A stretch of 64,000 bases of DNA. Origin: Candidatus Melainabacteria bacterium. Lineage in GTDB: Bacteria; Cyanobacteriota; Vampirovibrionia; Obscuribacterales; Obscuribacteraceae. Positions within the stretch are counted from its first letter, which is position 1; the number at the start of each line of letters is the position of its first letter. The notes beneath the pieces were generated by a model that saw only the letters and a program-made list of their open reading frames with translations, was not told the origin of the DNA and made no database searches. The translations under genes were made by a program, and so were the position numbers. Shown one piece after another: positions 34,609 through 45,175 of this stretch. The stretch covers positions 1 to 64,000 of the forward strand of contig JABDBL010000009.1 in NCBI GenBank assembly GCA_013288645.1, written 5' to 3'.

Positions 34609-36891
34609 ATGAGAATAACCATGCAATATTTAGAACAACAAGTAGTAAAGAAAATGTATAGCAGACTACCGGATAGCTATGAAGTAGCGCGGAAAGTGCT
34701 TGGCCGTCCTGTGACTCTCACTGAAAAGATTCTATGGAGCCATTTGGCCCAGTGTTGGAAAACACCTCCTATTCGCGGGCAAAGTTATGCCATGTTTAAT
34801 CCGGATCGTGTAGCCATGCAGGATGCCACTGCCCAGATGGCTTTATTACAATTTATGCAGGCTGGCTTAAAAAAAGTTGCTGTACCAAGCACTGTCCATT
34901 GCGATCATTTAATTCAAGCACGAGTAGGTGCAGTTTCGGATCTTTCACAAGCAATGACGGAAAATCAAGAAGTTTTTGATTTCTTGCGCACAGCAAGCAA
35001 TAAGCATGGTATAGGTTTTTGGGCGCCTGGATCAGGCATTATTCATCAGGTCATATTAGAAAAGTACGCTTGTCCCGGTGCAATGATGATTGGTACAGAT
35101 TCTCATACTCCCAACGCTGGTGGTTTGGGCATGATTGCTATTGGTGTAGGTGGTGCTGACGCTGTGGATGTTATGGCGGGGCTAGCTTGGGGAGTTACTT
35201 GGCCAAAATTAATTGGTGTCAAATTGACCGGTAAGTTCAATGGTTGGACGTCCGCTAAAGATGTCATATTGAAATTGGCTGGCATTCTCACCGTATCTGG
35301 TGGCACTGGATCAATAATAGAATATTTTGGTCCGGGCACAAAATCGATAAGTTGTACTGGCAAGGCAACTATAACTAATATGGGAGCCGAGCTTGGGGCT
35401 ACCACGTCTATCTTCCCATATGACGACCATATGTTTAAGTATTTAAATGCGACTGGACGCGATTTCGTTGCCCAAGAAGCACAGAAATATGCATCTTATT
35501 TAGTAGCGGACAGTGAAATTGAGACAGAGCCAAAAAAATATTTCGATCGGCTGGTAGAAATAGATTTAGATACCCTTGAGCCTTACGTAGTTGGTCCGCA
35601 TACCCCAGACTTGGCTAGGCCAGTTTCTCAATTGGCAAGTGATGTTAAAGACAAGAATTACCCAGAAAAATTGCGCTACGCTTTAATTGGCAGCTGTACT
35701 AATTCTTCTTATGAAGATATGAGTCGAGCGGCTCACATTGCCAAACAAGCAAAAGATAAAGGGCTTAAAGTCAAATGTGGGTTTTTAATTACACCAGGCT
35801 CTGAGCAAATTCATAAAACAATTGAGCGCGATGGACAACTGGAGGCACTGGAATCAATTGGTGGCACTGTTTTAGCCAATGCCTGTGGACCTTGTATTGG
35901 ACAATGGAAGCGCGAGGATATAACTCCCGGCGAGACCAATTCTATTATCACTTCTTTTAATCGCAATTTTCAAAAACGCAATGATGGCAATGCTCAAACA
36001 TTAGCTTTTATAGGTTCTCCAGAAATTGTTACTGCTTACGCTTTAGCCGGCTCATTAAATTTCAATCCTTGCAAAGATACTCTACAAACAGAAGATGGTG
36101 TTCTCGTTAAATTAGAACCGCCCGTAGCGGAGGATTTACCCACTAAAGGTTTTGCTAGTGAAGTATCTGGTTATATTGCACCAGCCGAGAATGGTCAAAA
36201 AGTTATGGTTATAGTTAAACCAGATAGTGAGAGATTACAGTTGCTAGCACCGTTTGCTCCTTGGAATGGCTCTGATTTTATTGATTTACCTGTGCTTTTG
36301 AAAGCTCTAGGCAAATGTACAACTGATCATATTTCTCCTGCTGGTCCTTGGCTTAAATATAGAGGACATTTGGATAAAATTAGTGACAATATGTTTTCTG
36401 GTGCTATGAATGCATTCACTAAATCATCTGGTACGGGAGTAAACGTTTTCACTGGTGAATCAGCATCTTTTTCACAAGTTGCTCGTCAGTACAAAGCTAA
36501 TAATACAGATTGGGTTGTAATAGGTGATGAAAACTATGGAGAAGGATCAAGTCGCGAACATGCAGCAATGTCACCCCGCTTTTTGGGTTGTAAGGCTGTA
36601 ATAGTAAAAAGTTTTGCCCGTATTCATGAAACTAATTTGAAAAAGCAGGGTATATTGGCTCTTACTTTTGCGGATGCAAAAGACTATGACAAGATTCAAG
36701 AATATGATCGTATAAGTATTGTGGGACTTAAGTCTTTAGCACCAGACAAAACTGTCGATGTGATTATTAAACGCAAAGATGAGAAGACTGAAACTATAAA
36801 AACAAAACACACAATGAACGCTGAACAAATAGATTGGTTTAAGGCGGGTTCAGCGCTGAATCTTATTAAGCAACAACAAGAGAATAATTAA
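34609..36891 (+). CDS. acn: aconitate hydratase (mitochondrial-type)
   Basis: Citrate-isocitrate isomerase of the TCA cycle with a [4Fe-4S] cluster. 760 residues, the length of the mitochondrial-type aconitase (about 750-780), shorter than AcnA (about 890). Cluster Cys in [15 protein letters not shown] and [10 protein letters not shown]; other family blocks are [14 protein letters not shown], the DHISPAGPW stretch and the swivel-domain motif [15 protein letters not shown]. The start may be 34609 or 34621. Together with icd at the left end it converts citrate to 2-oxoglutarate. Confidence 0.95.
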   Translation: MRITMQYLEQQVVKKMYSRLPDSYEVARKVLGRPVTLTEKILWSHLAQCWKTPPIRGQSYAMFNPDRVAMQDATAQMALLQFMQAGLKKVAVPSTVHCDHLIQARVGAVSDLSQAMTENQEVFDFLRTASNKHGIGFWAPGSGIIHQVILEKYACPGAMMIGTDSHTPNAGGLGMIAIGVGGADAVDVMAGLAWGVTWPKLIGVKLTGKFNGWTSAKDVILKLAGILTVSGGTGSIIEYFGPGTKSISCTGKATITNMGAELGATTSIFPYDDHMFKYLNATGRDFVAQEAQKYASYLVADSEIETEPKKYFDRLVEIDLDTLEPYVVGPHTPDLARPVSQLASDVKDKNYPEKLRYALIGSCTNSSYEDMSRAAHIAKQAKDKGLKVKCGFLITPGSEQIHKTIERDGQLEALESIGGTVLANACGPCIGQWKREDITPGETNSIITSFNRNFQKRNDGNAQTLAFIGSPEIVTAYALAGSLNFNPCKDTLQTEDGVLVKLEPPVAEDLPTKGFASEVSGYIAPAENGQKVMVIVKPDSERLQLLAPFAPWNGSDFIDLPVLLKALGKCTTDHISPAGPWLKYRGHLDKISDNMFSGAMNAFTKSSGTGVNVFTGESASFSQVARQYKANNTDWVVIGDENYGEGSSREHAAMSPRFLGCKAVIVKSFARIHETNLKKQGILALTFADAKDYDKIQEYDRISIVGLKSLAPDKTVDVIIKRKDEKTETIKTKHTMNAEQIDWFKAGSALNLIKQQQENN

Positions 36892-36912
36892 TAGTATTTT
36901 CTTATGAATGAG

Positions 36913-37587
36913 TTAGAGGTCTGTCGGGCAGTGGCTAATATGACTTGTGTTTAGATGATAATGTCCTTCTTCATAAGCTAGTGGCAAAAATTGTTGGTGA
37001 TCGCTCTCAAAGATATACACTTCACCGCTTTCAATTTCGTACACCCAACCATGAATAGAAATCTCACTGTGCTCGAGTCTTTCAGCAACGCTTGGGTACG
37101 TTCTTAAATGTTCCAATTGAACTAGAACGTTTTCTTGCACAGCAATTTCTAATTTACATTTTTCATCTAGTTGATGATATTTAGATAAAACGAGTTGTTT
37201 GGTCTGTTGTGCATTATCCAACCAAGCACAAACAGCAGGCATCTCCCTAATTATGTCCGTGTTTAATAAGCCTTTCATTGCACCACATTGAGAATGTCCA
37301 CAAATAATAATGTCCTTAATACCAAGTGCAACGATGGCAAACTCGATCGCTGCTTCTTCGCCGCTTATGCATTCCTTGTGTGGCGGTATAATGTTGCCCA
37401 CATTGCGCACAATAAACAATTCGCCCGGATTAGTTTGTGTCAGGAGATTAGGATCAATTCTTGAATCAGAACAAGTGATAAATAATGCATCTGGTGTTTG
37501 TCGCTGGGCTAAACGATCAAAGAACTCCGGATTATTAGCATGGATTTCTGTTTTGAATTGATGTAAACCAGCGATGAGTTTAAGCAC
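36913..37587 (-). CDS. beta-class carbonic anhydrase
   Basis: CO2/bicarbonate interconversion with a zinc ion. 224 residues, GTG start. Zinc ligands and catalytic residues in ITCSDSRIDP (Cys, Asp, Arg) and GHSQCGAMKG (His, Cys). RNVGNIIPP, GEEAAIEFAIVALG and the C-terminal IHGWVYEIESGEVY are family blocks. It is convergent with aconitase, 21 bp apart. Confidence 0.95.
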   Translation of the reverse strand: MLKLIAGLHQFKTEIHANNPEFFDRLAQRQTPDALFITCSDSRIDPNLLTQTNPGELFIVRNVGNIIPPHKECISGEEAAIEFAIVALGIKDIIICGHSQCGAMKGLLNTDIIREMPAVCAWLDNAQQTKQLVLSKYHQLDEKCKLEIAVQENVLVQLEHLRTYPSVAERLEHSEISIHGWVYEIESGEVYIFESDHQQFLPLAYEEGHYHLNTSHISHCPTDL

Positions 37588-37859
37588 TTACTTTTCCGCG
37601 ATAGATGTTCTTATAATTCTATATGTATAAATACATATGTTGTTCTTAATTATTGATTACTGCAAACTAGTCGTTTAGGCAACTACTGACAACCAAATAG
37701 ATAATCGATTTAATTTGACCATTATAGAAGTCTCTAGCATTGGGCGTTTCTCTACTTAAGAAATGCTCATTTAATAATCATAGATGAATAAAATTTGGAT
37801 ATCGTATTTGGTGCCTTTGTGCTTTACTATTGCTATGGATATAAATAAAAGAGGTTTAT

Positions 37860-38429
37860 ATGACATACGTTATTAATCCTAACCCTCATATTTTAGATAT
37901 TCTTTTTGCTAAATATAAAAGTTCTGCATCTCAATCTTCCACAAGCTATTCGTCCACAGCGCCAAGCTTAATTGGTAGGAAAACTGAAAATCGTTTGTTA
38001 AACACTCAGGCTCGTATCGAATATGAGTTGCTAAAGGCAGGCATATTGGCTGGGGTTTTGCAGATAAATAAATTCCTGGATTTGGATGATCAAATCATCA
38101 CCCAAGAATATAAGCTGTGCACGAGTTTAAGTTATCGTGGACAAATCTTTGTTATGGAATTCAGGCAATTGCCAACTGACAGCAGATTATACAATCATGC
38201 TTTAGATCTGGTGTTTCAAGGTTCAAATCGAAAGGCAAGTACTTCTGGACGAACCACTCTCGTTTTAGCGAAAGAGAGTAATAAGTTTGTATGGCGTCAA
38301 TTAAATCCTATTGCGGGCGGACCTTCAGGTAATTCGAAAGATCTAGCCAGTATGGTATTGCACTGGTTGCAAGATGAAAACACTTTATTTATGCGCTTTC
38401 TTCCCCTACAAACACACACTATGTTATAG
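37860..38429 (+). CDS. hypothetical protein
   Basis: 189 residues with AGAGG upstream of the ATG. No signal peptide. A Ser-rich stretch (about 20-38) is followed by a mixed alpha/beta part with LSYRGQIFVMEFRQLP and LASMVLHWLQDENTLFMRFL. No recognised family. It stands alone after a 272-bp AT-rich gap. Confidence 0.6.
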   Translation: MTYVINPNPHILDILFAKYKSSASQSSTSYSSTAPSLIGRKTENRLLNTQARIEYELLKAGILAGVLQINKFLDLDDQIITQEYKLCTSLSYRGQIFVMEFRQLPTDSRLYNHALDLVFQGSNRKASTSGRTTLVLAKESNKFVWRQLNPIAGGPSGNSKDLASMVLHWLQDENTLFMRFLPLQTHTML

Positions 38430-38592
38430 CTAAAACACCCTCAATACGCGCTATTAACCAATTAACTCAATCGATTTGATCAGAGGATAATGGCCAAGCC
38501 ATTAACTACATTTACTCTTGATTTACTCTTGCTTAGTATAGTCTAGCTTTATTATTAGGGTGAATTAGACCTTCTTCATTGGGGATTTCGAC

Positions 38593-39690
38593 ATGCAAAG
38601 AATGATTGTTGTTTTAACACTGGCTTTATTGATTTGGTCTTTCTGTCCGGTAATTGCCAATAGCGAAATTAAGAAGGAGCCTTTGAAGATTGGTTTTATC
38701 CTTGTTGGTCGCGGAAATGATATGGGTTGGAATTATGCGCATAATCAAGGACGTTTATTTCTTGAAAAAGCGATGGCAGGAAAAGTGACCACTACCGTAA
38801 TAGAGAATGTTCCAGAAAGCGCTGAAGTTGAACGTGTGATAGAAAAGCTTATTGCGCAAGGGAATAAGCTTATTTTTACCACATCTTACGGATATTTAGA
38901 GCCAGCTTTGAGAGCGGCTGCTAGACATCCTGACGTTATTGTTATGCAGTGCCAGCGTTGTGTTCCGCCGTCTGTGACGAATGTCGGTACTTTTTTTGTA
39001 AGACAATATGAGTCTTATTATGCACTAGGAGTAGTGGCAGGCAAAGTAACAAAGAAGAACAAATTAGGCTTTATAGGTGGGCATCCTGTACCAATTCTAA
39101 TTGCTGCGTTGAATGCATTTACGTTAGGAGCAAAATCTGTAAATCCGACAATCGTTGTAAGGGCTGTTTGGCTTAATACTTGGGAGGATGGTACCTTGGA
39201 GGCAGAAGCAACAAAGGGATTGATTGATTTGGGTGCAGACGTGATCGCTTCTGAACTGGATTCATCTATGACAACAGTAAAAACTTGTGAGGCAAATGGT
39301 GTTTATAGTATTGGCTTTGGCGCCGATCTTCAAAAACTTGCTCCTAAGAGTTGGCTAAATGGTCAGGGATTTAATTGGGGTCCACTTTATATAAAGATTG
39401 CCCAGTCTGTAATTGATCATACTTGGAAAGCAGGCAATTATCTTTACAGTATAAAAGACGGTTATGTAGGGCTATTGTCCTATGGCAAGTCAGTTCCCGT
39501 TGATGTTAGCAATGAGGCGAATAAAGTAGTAAGAGAAATAGGATCAGGTAAGCTTCTCATATTTAAAGGACCACTAAAGGATAGGGATGGGAATCTAAAA
39601 GTGAAACAGGGAAAAGTTTTAACTGACAAAGATTTATCTGGCATGAATTGGGCGGTAGCTGGAGTAGAGGGAAGTATTGCCAAAAAATAA
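38593..39690 (+). CDS. BMP-family (Med/PnrA-like) substrate-binding protein 1
   Basis: 365 residues with a signal peptide (MIVVLTLALLIWSFCPVIAN). The mature protein starts with KIGFILVGRGNDMGWNYAHN, has IFTTSYGYLEPALRAAARHP, GFIGGHPVPI and NAFTLGAKSVNP, and ends with FKGPLKDRDGNLK, the set of motifs of the basic-membrane-protein family. Members bind purine nucleosides for ABC import (PnrA, BmpA). Here no permease or ATPase gene is adjacent. It is about half identical by eye to the next gene. Confidence 0.9.
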   Translation: MQRMIVVLTLALLIWSFCPVIANSEIKKEPLKIGFILVGRGNDMGWNYAHNQGRLFLEKAMAGKVTTTVIENVPESAEVERVIEKLIAQGNKLIFTTSYGYLEPALRAAARHPDVIVMQCQRCVPPSVTNVGTFFVRQYESYYALGVVAGKVTKKNKLGFIGGHPVPILIAALNAFTLGAKSVNPTIVVRAVWLNTWEDGTLEAEATKGLIDLGADVIASELDSSMTTVKTCEANGVYSIGFGADLQKLAPKSWLNGQGFNWGPLYIKIAQSVIDHTWKAGNYLYSIKDGYVGLLSYGKSVPVDVSNEANKVVREIGSGKLLIFKGPLKDRDGNLKVKQGKVLTDKDLSGMNWAVAGVEGSIAKK

Positions 39691-39733
39691 ATGCAAATCG
39701 TAATGTTGATCAATGTTAAAGGAGATCGCACTG

Positions 39734-40858
39734 TTGTTTGAAAAGTCCAGATCAATATCGTTTGTCGCTTTTGCCAGCATTGTCTTAGCCGCTTGTATGG
39801 CAACTTTTATTCTGTGGTTACCATTTTCCTCGGCTGGCGCAAACCAAAATGTTTTAAAGGTTGGTTTTCTTGCAGTTGGACCAATCTCTGATTGGGGCTG
39901 GAATTATTCCACCAATCAAGGCAGACTGTATTTAGAAAAAAAATTGAGCGATCGTGTCCAAACAATGATAGCTGAAAAAATACCTGAGAGCGCTGAAGCT
40001 GAACGAGTTCTAGAAAGAATGATCTCGCAGGGCTGCCGCCTTATTTTTACGGCTTCTTATGGCTATCTTGAGCCAGTGATACGGGTGGCGAGTCGCCATC
40101 CTGAAGTTACATTTATGCAAGTTAATCGCGAGTACTCCAGCAAAAATATCGGTACTTATTTCACACGTTTGTATCAGCCTATGTATTTGGCTGGCATTGT
40201 TGCAGGATATATGACTAAAAGCAATAAGCTAGGCTTTATTGCTGCGCATCCTATAAATCAAATATTGGCTGCAATAAATGCTTTTACCTTAGGAGCAAAA
40301 TCGGTAAATTCCAAAATAGAAACCCGCGTTATTTGGATCAATACTTGGTCTGATCCTCCAATGGAAGCTGATGCCGTAAAGACTTTAGTTGATAATGGTT
40401 GTGACGTTATAGCTCACGCTCAAGATAATCAAAATACAGTTTTGCGGACCTGTGAAAAATTTGGGGTCTATTCATGTGGTTATTACACCGACGGTCATTC
40501 GCTAGCACCAAAAGGTTGGTTAACTGGTGCCTGCCAAGATTGGGGACCGCTTTTTGTCAAAATTACTGAATCAGTTATTAATCATACTTGGAAGCCCGTC
40601 TCATACAAACAAGGGTTAGAAGGTGGCCATTGTAAATTAGCCGACTTTGGTCAAGCAGTACCTGAGAATGTGCGTGATAAAGTATTAGCCACAGAAAATG
40701 CTATTAAGAATGGCAACTTCGTTATTTTTAAAGGACCTTTAAAAGATAGGGATGGAAAATTAAAATTACCGGCAGGGCAAAAAGCGGATCAGCATTGGCT
40801 AAATAATATAAACTTTCTTGTTTCTGGTGTTCAAGGTGGTTTATCTATAACCAAATAA
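39734..40858 (+). CDS. BMP-family (Med/PnrA-like) substrate-binding protein 2
   Basis: About 374 residues from the TTG chosen here, which has AAAGGAG 9 bp upstream; an ATG at 39713 is in frame but has no such site. The N-terminus contains a hydrophobic stretch with a lipobox-like LAAC, but a long hydrophobic run follows, so anchor or lipoprotein cannot be decided. The body repeats the motifs of protein 1 (KVGFLAVGPISDWGWNYST, IFTASYGYLEPVIRVASRHP, NAFTLGAKSVN, FKGPLKDRDGKLK). A tandem duplication of the upstream gene is the simplest explanation. The downstream membrane spermidine-synthase-like gene follows after 19 bp. Confidence 0.88.
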   Translation: MFEKSRSISFVAFASIVLAACMATFILWLPFSSAGANQNVLKVGFLAVGPISDWGWNYSTNQGRLYLEKKLSDRVQTMIAEKIPESAEAERVLERMISQGCRLIFTASYGYLEPVIRVASRHPEVTFMQVNREYSSKNIGTYFTRLYQPMYLAGIVAGYMTKSNKLGFIAAHPINQILAAINAFTLGAKSVNSKIETRVIWINTWSDPPMEADAVKTLVDNGCDVIAHAQDNQNTVLRTCEKFGVYSCGYYTDGHSLAPKGWLTGACQDWGPLFVKITESVINHTWKPVSYKQGLEGGHCKLADFGQAVPENVRDKVLATENAIKNGNFVIFKGPLKDRDGKLKLPAGQKADQHWLNNINFLVSGVQGGLSITK

Positions 40859-40877
40859 TATTGATTGGCGGTCTTGT

Positions 40878-43289
40878 ATGAAACAGTGTCCCGAAAACCT
40901 CACTAAAGCAAATAAATCTATATTTATAGGCGTGTTTTTAATTGCTCTTTGTACCTTGATGTACGAGTTATTACTCACGCGCATTTTTAGTGTGACCATG
41001 TATTATCACTTTTCATTTTTGGCCTTATCAATAGCTATGTTTGGCATATCGGTTGGTGGTATGTTGGTTTTTGCCTACGAAAAATGGTTTGAAAAACAAA
41101 ATATATTCTCAGTTTCCTCTCTATGCGCCATTGGCTTTGCCTTGTCTTCAGTATTGGCCATGCTATTACATATAAATATTCGTCTTATTCAAGATGGTCA
41201 ATTGATTCCGTTAAATGTTGCGGCTACTTATACGTCGATCAGTTTGCCTTTTCTTTTTGGTGGCATACTCTTATCTTTCATTTTCACCCGTTACGCGGCA
41301 CAATTTAACGAGTTGTATGCAGTTGACTTAATTGGTGCCAGTCTGGGTTGTTTAGGCATTTTATGGACTTTAAGTATTTTTGACGGAATAAGTGCTGTTC
41401 TCTTAGTTTCTCTATTGGCAGCTCTTTGTGGACTGATATTCAGCATTGCTGCAAAATCCAAACGTCTAATTTCTAGTTGCAGTGTTGTATTAGTTTGTTT
41501 AGCCATAGCTTTAGCTGTAAATGCTAAAAGTTATTTCGACCAGAATCCTCTCATGCGTATATTGTGGGCAAAAGGAACTAGAGTAAGCTGTCCTTTGTAC
41601 GAACGTTGGAACTCATTTTCTTGGATTGCCGTATCTGGTGACCCAGCGTCGTCAGTTTATGTATCCGCTGCGATTAGCAAGGTGTTTCATTCTAAACAGC
41701 GCATACGTGGTTTAAATCTCGATATAGATGGTTCTGCGAGGACTAATCTCATTGGCTGGGATCCTGTTTTGAGCAATCTAGCAGTATTCAAATATGACAT
41801 CACAAATTTAGCCTATTATTTATTTCCCAGCCCCAATGTTCTTATCATAGGAGCTGGTGGAGGTAAAGATTTAATATCAGCACTTGTTTTTGATGCAAAG
41901 CATGTCACCGGTATAGAAATAAATGAAAATACTCTAAACGCTGTAAATAAACGCTTTGGTGATTTCACTGGGCATCTTGACCAAAATGCAAAAGTTTCTT
42001 TTATAAATGATGAGGCCCGTAGTTATATCTCTCGACACAACAAACACTATGACATTATACAAATGCCCTTTATCGATACTTGGGCAGCTACTACTAATGG
42101 TGCATATGTTTTAACCGAAGCCTCACTTTATACCGTTGAAGCTTGGAAAGTTTTTCTTAGCCACTTAACTGATCATGGCATTTTCACTGTTTCACGCTGG
42201 TATACGCACAAAGGACGCGGCGAGATATTGAGACTGGTGGGATTAACTGCTCAGGCTCTTAAACAAATGGGTGTGGCCAATCCAAGGACTCATATCGTTC
42301 TTGTTCGAAATATGTCGGTCTCAGATCCAGATGCCGTAGGAGTAGGAACACTTCTTGTTTGTAATCAGCCATTCTCTACTTCTGATTTAAAGGAGATTTT
42401 GGAAATTGCAAAACGCTATCAATTTGACATTGTAGTAAGTCCTGATTTTGCTGAAGATGATCTGATAGGCAAAATAGCTTCGGGAGAAGATTTTAATGCC
42501 GTAGCTGCAACAATGCCGATAAATATTTTGCCTCCTACAGACGACAGTCCCTTTTTCTTTAATATGTTGAAGCCTTCGCATCTCTTTGACGCCAACCTTA
42601 AATCTTATTTGTATGATGCCAATATGGCAGCAGTAATGGTTCTGGTTTGTGTATTGGTGATCAGTATTGCCCTTACGTATTTGTGTATTTATTTGCCAAT
42701 TAAATTTACTAATACTGTCATTACAAGCAAGGCATCTGCGCCACTTGCTTGTTTCTTTTTGTTGATTGGCATTACTTATATGTTTGTGGAAATTTCACTC
42801 ATTCAGCGCTTGATCGTATTTCTTGGGCATCCTGTATATGGCATTTCGGTAGTAGTTTTCTTTTTGCTGCTTTCCAGTGGCTTGGGAAGCTACTTTAGTA
42901 AAAGATTTGGACTTTTATTCCAAGAAAAATTCTGGCCGCGCCTCATACCAATAATAGTAGCTTTAGCTGTGATTGGTTGTTTAATACCAGTTACAATTAC
43001 TGCCTTCTCTCAAAGCGAAACCATGGTTCGCATCATGCTATCGGCAACATTAGTTTGTGCTGCGGGTTTCTTTATGGGGATGGCTTTTCCGGTGGGCTTA
43101 ACTGTGGCAACAAGGGATGATGAACAAATGGTCCCTTGGTATTGGGGAATTAATGGAGCTGGCTCTGTAACCGGGTCTGTTTTAGCAGTACTCATTTCCC
43201 TTAACTGGGGAATTGGCCTTTTATATTGGGCAGCAATTGCAGGATATGCAGGCGCCCTAGGAGCATTGGCCTGTGCTGAAAAGAAATGA
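40878..43289 (+). CDS. membrane protein with spermidine-synthase-like domain
   Basis: 803 residues. About seven membrane segments (15-225) come first, then a SAM-dependent methyltransferase-fold domain of the SpeE type (about 310-470), with the binding motif NVLIIGAGGGKDLISA, the ligand Glu in VTGIEINENTLNAV and DEARSYI, and then six or so more membrane segments (575-800). This TM-SpeE-TM architecture is known from many environmental bacteria but its substrate is uncharacterised. The usual SpeE active-site Asp pair is not clearly recognisable. It forms an operon with the two BMP proteins, which suggests a link to a small molecule, by inference. Confidence 0.85.
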   Translation: MKQCPENLTKANKSIFIGVFLIALCTLMYELLLTRIFSVTMYYHFSFLALSIAMFGISVGGMLVFAYEKWFEKQNIFSVSSLCAIGFALSSVLAMLLHINIRLIQDGQLIPLNVAATYTSISLPFLFGGILLSFIFTRYAAQFNELYAVDLIGASLGCLGILWTLSIFDGISAVLLVSLLAALCGLIFSIAAKSKRLISSCSVVLVCLAIALAVNAKSYFDQNPLMRILWAKGTRVSCPLYERWNSFSWIAVSGDPASSVYVSAAISKVFHSKQRIRGLNLDIDGSARTNLIGWDPVLSNLAVFKYDITNLAYYLFPSPNVLIIGAGGGKDLISALVFDAKHVTGIEINENTLNAVNKRFGDFTGHLDQNAKVSFINDEARSYISRHNKHYDIIQMPFIDTWAATTNGAYVLTEASLYTVEAWKVFLSHLTDHGIFTVSRWYTHKGRGEILRLVGLTAQALKQMGVANPRTHIVLVRNMSVSDPDAVGVGTLLVCNQPFSTSDLKEILEIAKRYQFDIVVSPDFAEDDLIGKIASGEDFNAVAATMPINILPPTDDSPFFFNMLKPSHLFDANLKSYLYDANMAAVMVLVCVLVISIALTYLCIYLPIKFTNTVITSKASAPLACFFLLIGITYMFVEISLIQRLIVFLGHPVYGISVVVFFLLLSSGLGSYFSKRFGLLFQEKFWPRLIPIIVALAVIGCLIPVTITAFSQSETMVRIMLSATLVCAAGFFMGMAFPVGLTVATRDDEQMVPWYWGINGAGSVTGSVLAVLISLNWGIGLLYWAAIAGYAGALGALACAEKK

Positions 43290-43325
43290 TGATATGGAAC
43301 ACTTAACTAAAAAATAGATATGCGA

Positions 43326-43868
43326 TTATCTAAACGAATTAAAACTATCAAATTGCATTTGATCTGTCATCGATCTGCCGCTAGAGAAAGATGGCAGTGT
43401 CTCTAATCCTAAACCGGAAGGGGTTGAATCAAAAGAAGTTGATTTATACAGAGCGCTGCTTAACGCACTAGTATGTGGCTGCCTGGGTACGGTAGGAGTA
43501 AATGTTTGCACAGCCGGATTGTTTATATCCGGAAAAGTTGAATCTAATTTGGGTAAGCGAAATTGTGGAGCGGTCACTCTTGTGGGAAGAGGATTTACTG
43601 TTTTTGTAGCTGGTGTACTTTCAGAAGTTGGTGAAGTGGTGCCTATGAAAGAGCTGCCGATTCCCGTGCCTTGAAGACGATAGTGCCTGGTTGGAAAAGC
43701 GCTCTCCGTTTGTCCGCTCTGCAGTGCGTTCAAGCCATAATTCTCAAGTTGTCCGCTACTGGGAGCAATAGAACTGCCGTTGCTCACTGTGCTAGGTTGA
43801 GAAAATGCAGAACAAATGGAGCAATAATATATAATAGAGAGACTGAGCGTTTGGCGAATTTTCATCAT
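43326..43868 (-). CDS. small exported Ser/Thr-rich protein
   Basis: 180 residues with a signal peptide (SLSIIYYCSICSAFS). The mature part is rich in Ser, Thr, Pro and Phe, with no Cys or clear fold, and looks disordered. Its start overlaps the stop of the adaptor gene by 4 bp (ATGA), so it is the last gene of the efflux operon. Function unknown. Confidence 0.7.
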   Translation of the reverse strand: MMKIRQTLSLSIIYYCSICSAFSQPSTVSNGSSIAPSSGQLENYGLNALQSGQTESAFPTRHYRLQGTGIGSSFIGTTSPTSESTPATKTVNPLPTRVTAPQFRLPKLDSTFPDINNPAVQTFTPTVPRQPHTSALSSALYKSTSFDSTPSGLGLETLPSFSSGRSMTDQMQFDSFNSFR

Positions 43869-45175
43869 TCGCCTCCGGCAGACGAATGCTTAACACTATC
43901 TTTTAAGTCGTTCTCATCCGCTACTTTTATAATTACATGTGTGCCTGTTTTTAATTCATTAGTAGCTTTAAGCGCTACTGTGTCCGCCTCTGCTACATCA
44001 CCAGATATCTCAACAAGATTATTCATCGATAGTCCTCGTTGCACCGGAATACGTTCAATAACGTTGTCTTTAACACGATTAACATAGGTACCTTTGAGAT
44101 CTGAGTCTACAGAAGAATAAGGCACAAATAAAGTTTCATAGGGCCGTGTCACTAGCCAATGAACAGTGGCAAACATACCCGGTTCAAGAGAACCGTCAGT
44201 ATTATATACATTGAGTTCTACAGGCATAGTGCGAGTGGAAGTATCTAAGGCATAACCAGGACGCGCTACTACTCCATAAAATGCTTTACCTATGTAAGCA
44301 GGTACGCTGAACTCTATTTGCTGCCCAAGTGTCATGCCGGAAATCGAAGATTCAGGTATGGACACTACTAGGCGTAAAATATCTTTTTGCTGAATTCGTA
44401 ACAGAGGTAGTGCGCTTGCATTGCGGGCTGCGTCTACGGCCACAATGCTGCCTTCGTGTACATTTCTCTCGGTAATTACACCATCAAATGGCGCTTTAAT
44501 AGTTAAATATGCATTCATATCTTTTATAGCGTTTAGAACTTCTCGGGCTGCTTGAACATTATGGTCTTCGGCTAAAACCAAATTCTTAGCTGCCGCTATT
44601 TCTTGCTTGATAGACTCAACACGCGCATGATCTGATTCTACAGCTTTTTGTTGGATATCTACTTCGTTTTGTGCCACTGCCCCTGGTGTTTTAGCAGCGC
44701 GTTCGAGTCTCTGGAAAGTTAAAGAATCCGCGTCAAGTCTGGCCTGGGCTTCGACTAATTTAGATTTTACACTCTCTTCCGTTGATTGAGCACGTTTGTA
44801 AGAAGACTCTGCAGAAGCCAGCTTAGCCATACCCTCCTTGACCTTTTCTTCAAGTTCAGGACAAAAGATTGTGATCATCTCTTGTCCCTTTTTGACTATA
44901 GAGCCTCTATCTACTCCTATCCATTTTATGTATCCTTCTACTTTGGCATGGATAGGCACATTTTGATAAGCTAAAAGTTCTCCGGGTAATTTCAGTTGGC
45001 TGTTTAGCTTAAGTTTTTGCACTTTTACTACAGTTATAGTGGGTAATTGCTTTTCTTCACTTATTGTTGGCATTTCTGATTCTCGATTTGCAGCCTGTTT
45101 CTTGCCGCACGAAGAGAATAGTAAAGTGCAAGAGACAAGAGCGATGTAACCCAATGTATTTAATTTGAATGTCAT
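43865..45175 (-). CDS. RND efflux periplasmic adaptor (HlyD/AcrA family)
   Basis: 436 residues, probably a lipoprotein (N-terminus ends LLFSSC-GKK). Order: lipoyl-like domain with LPGELLAYQNVPIHAKVEGY, a long coiled-coil hairpin (about 90-190; LASAESSYKRAQSTEESV), the second lipoyl half (YLTIKAPFDGVITERNVHEG), then barrel and membrane-proximal domains (VSIPESSISGMTLGQ). It links the RND pump and TolC partner encoded upstream. It starts 1 nt inside the stop of the pump gene (TGATG), so it is translationally coupled. Confidence 0.93.
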   Translation of the reverse strand: MTFKLNTLGYIALVSCTLLFSSCGKKQAANRESEMPTISEEKQLPTITVVKVQKLKLNSQLKLPGELLAYQNVPIHAKVEGYIKWIGVDRGSIVKKGQEMITIFCPELEEKVKEGMAKLASAESSYKRAQSTEESVKSKLVEAQARLDADSLTFQRLERAAKTPGAVAQNEVDIQQKAVESDHARVESIKQEIAAAKNLVLAEDHNVQAAREVLNAIKDMNAYLTIKAPFDGVITERNVHEGSIVAVDAARNASALPLLRIQQKDILRLVVSIPESSISGMTLGQQIEFSVPAYIGKAFYGVVARPGYALDTSTRTMPVELNVYNTDGSLEPGMFATVHWLVTRPYETLFVPYSSVDSDLKGTYVNRVKDNVIERIPVQRGLSMNNLVEISGDVAEADTVALKATNELKTGTHVIIKVADENDLKDSVKHSSAGGE

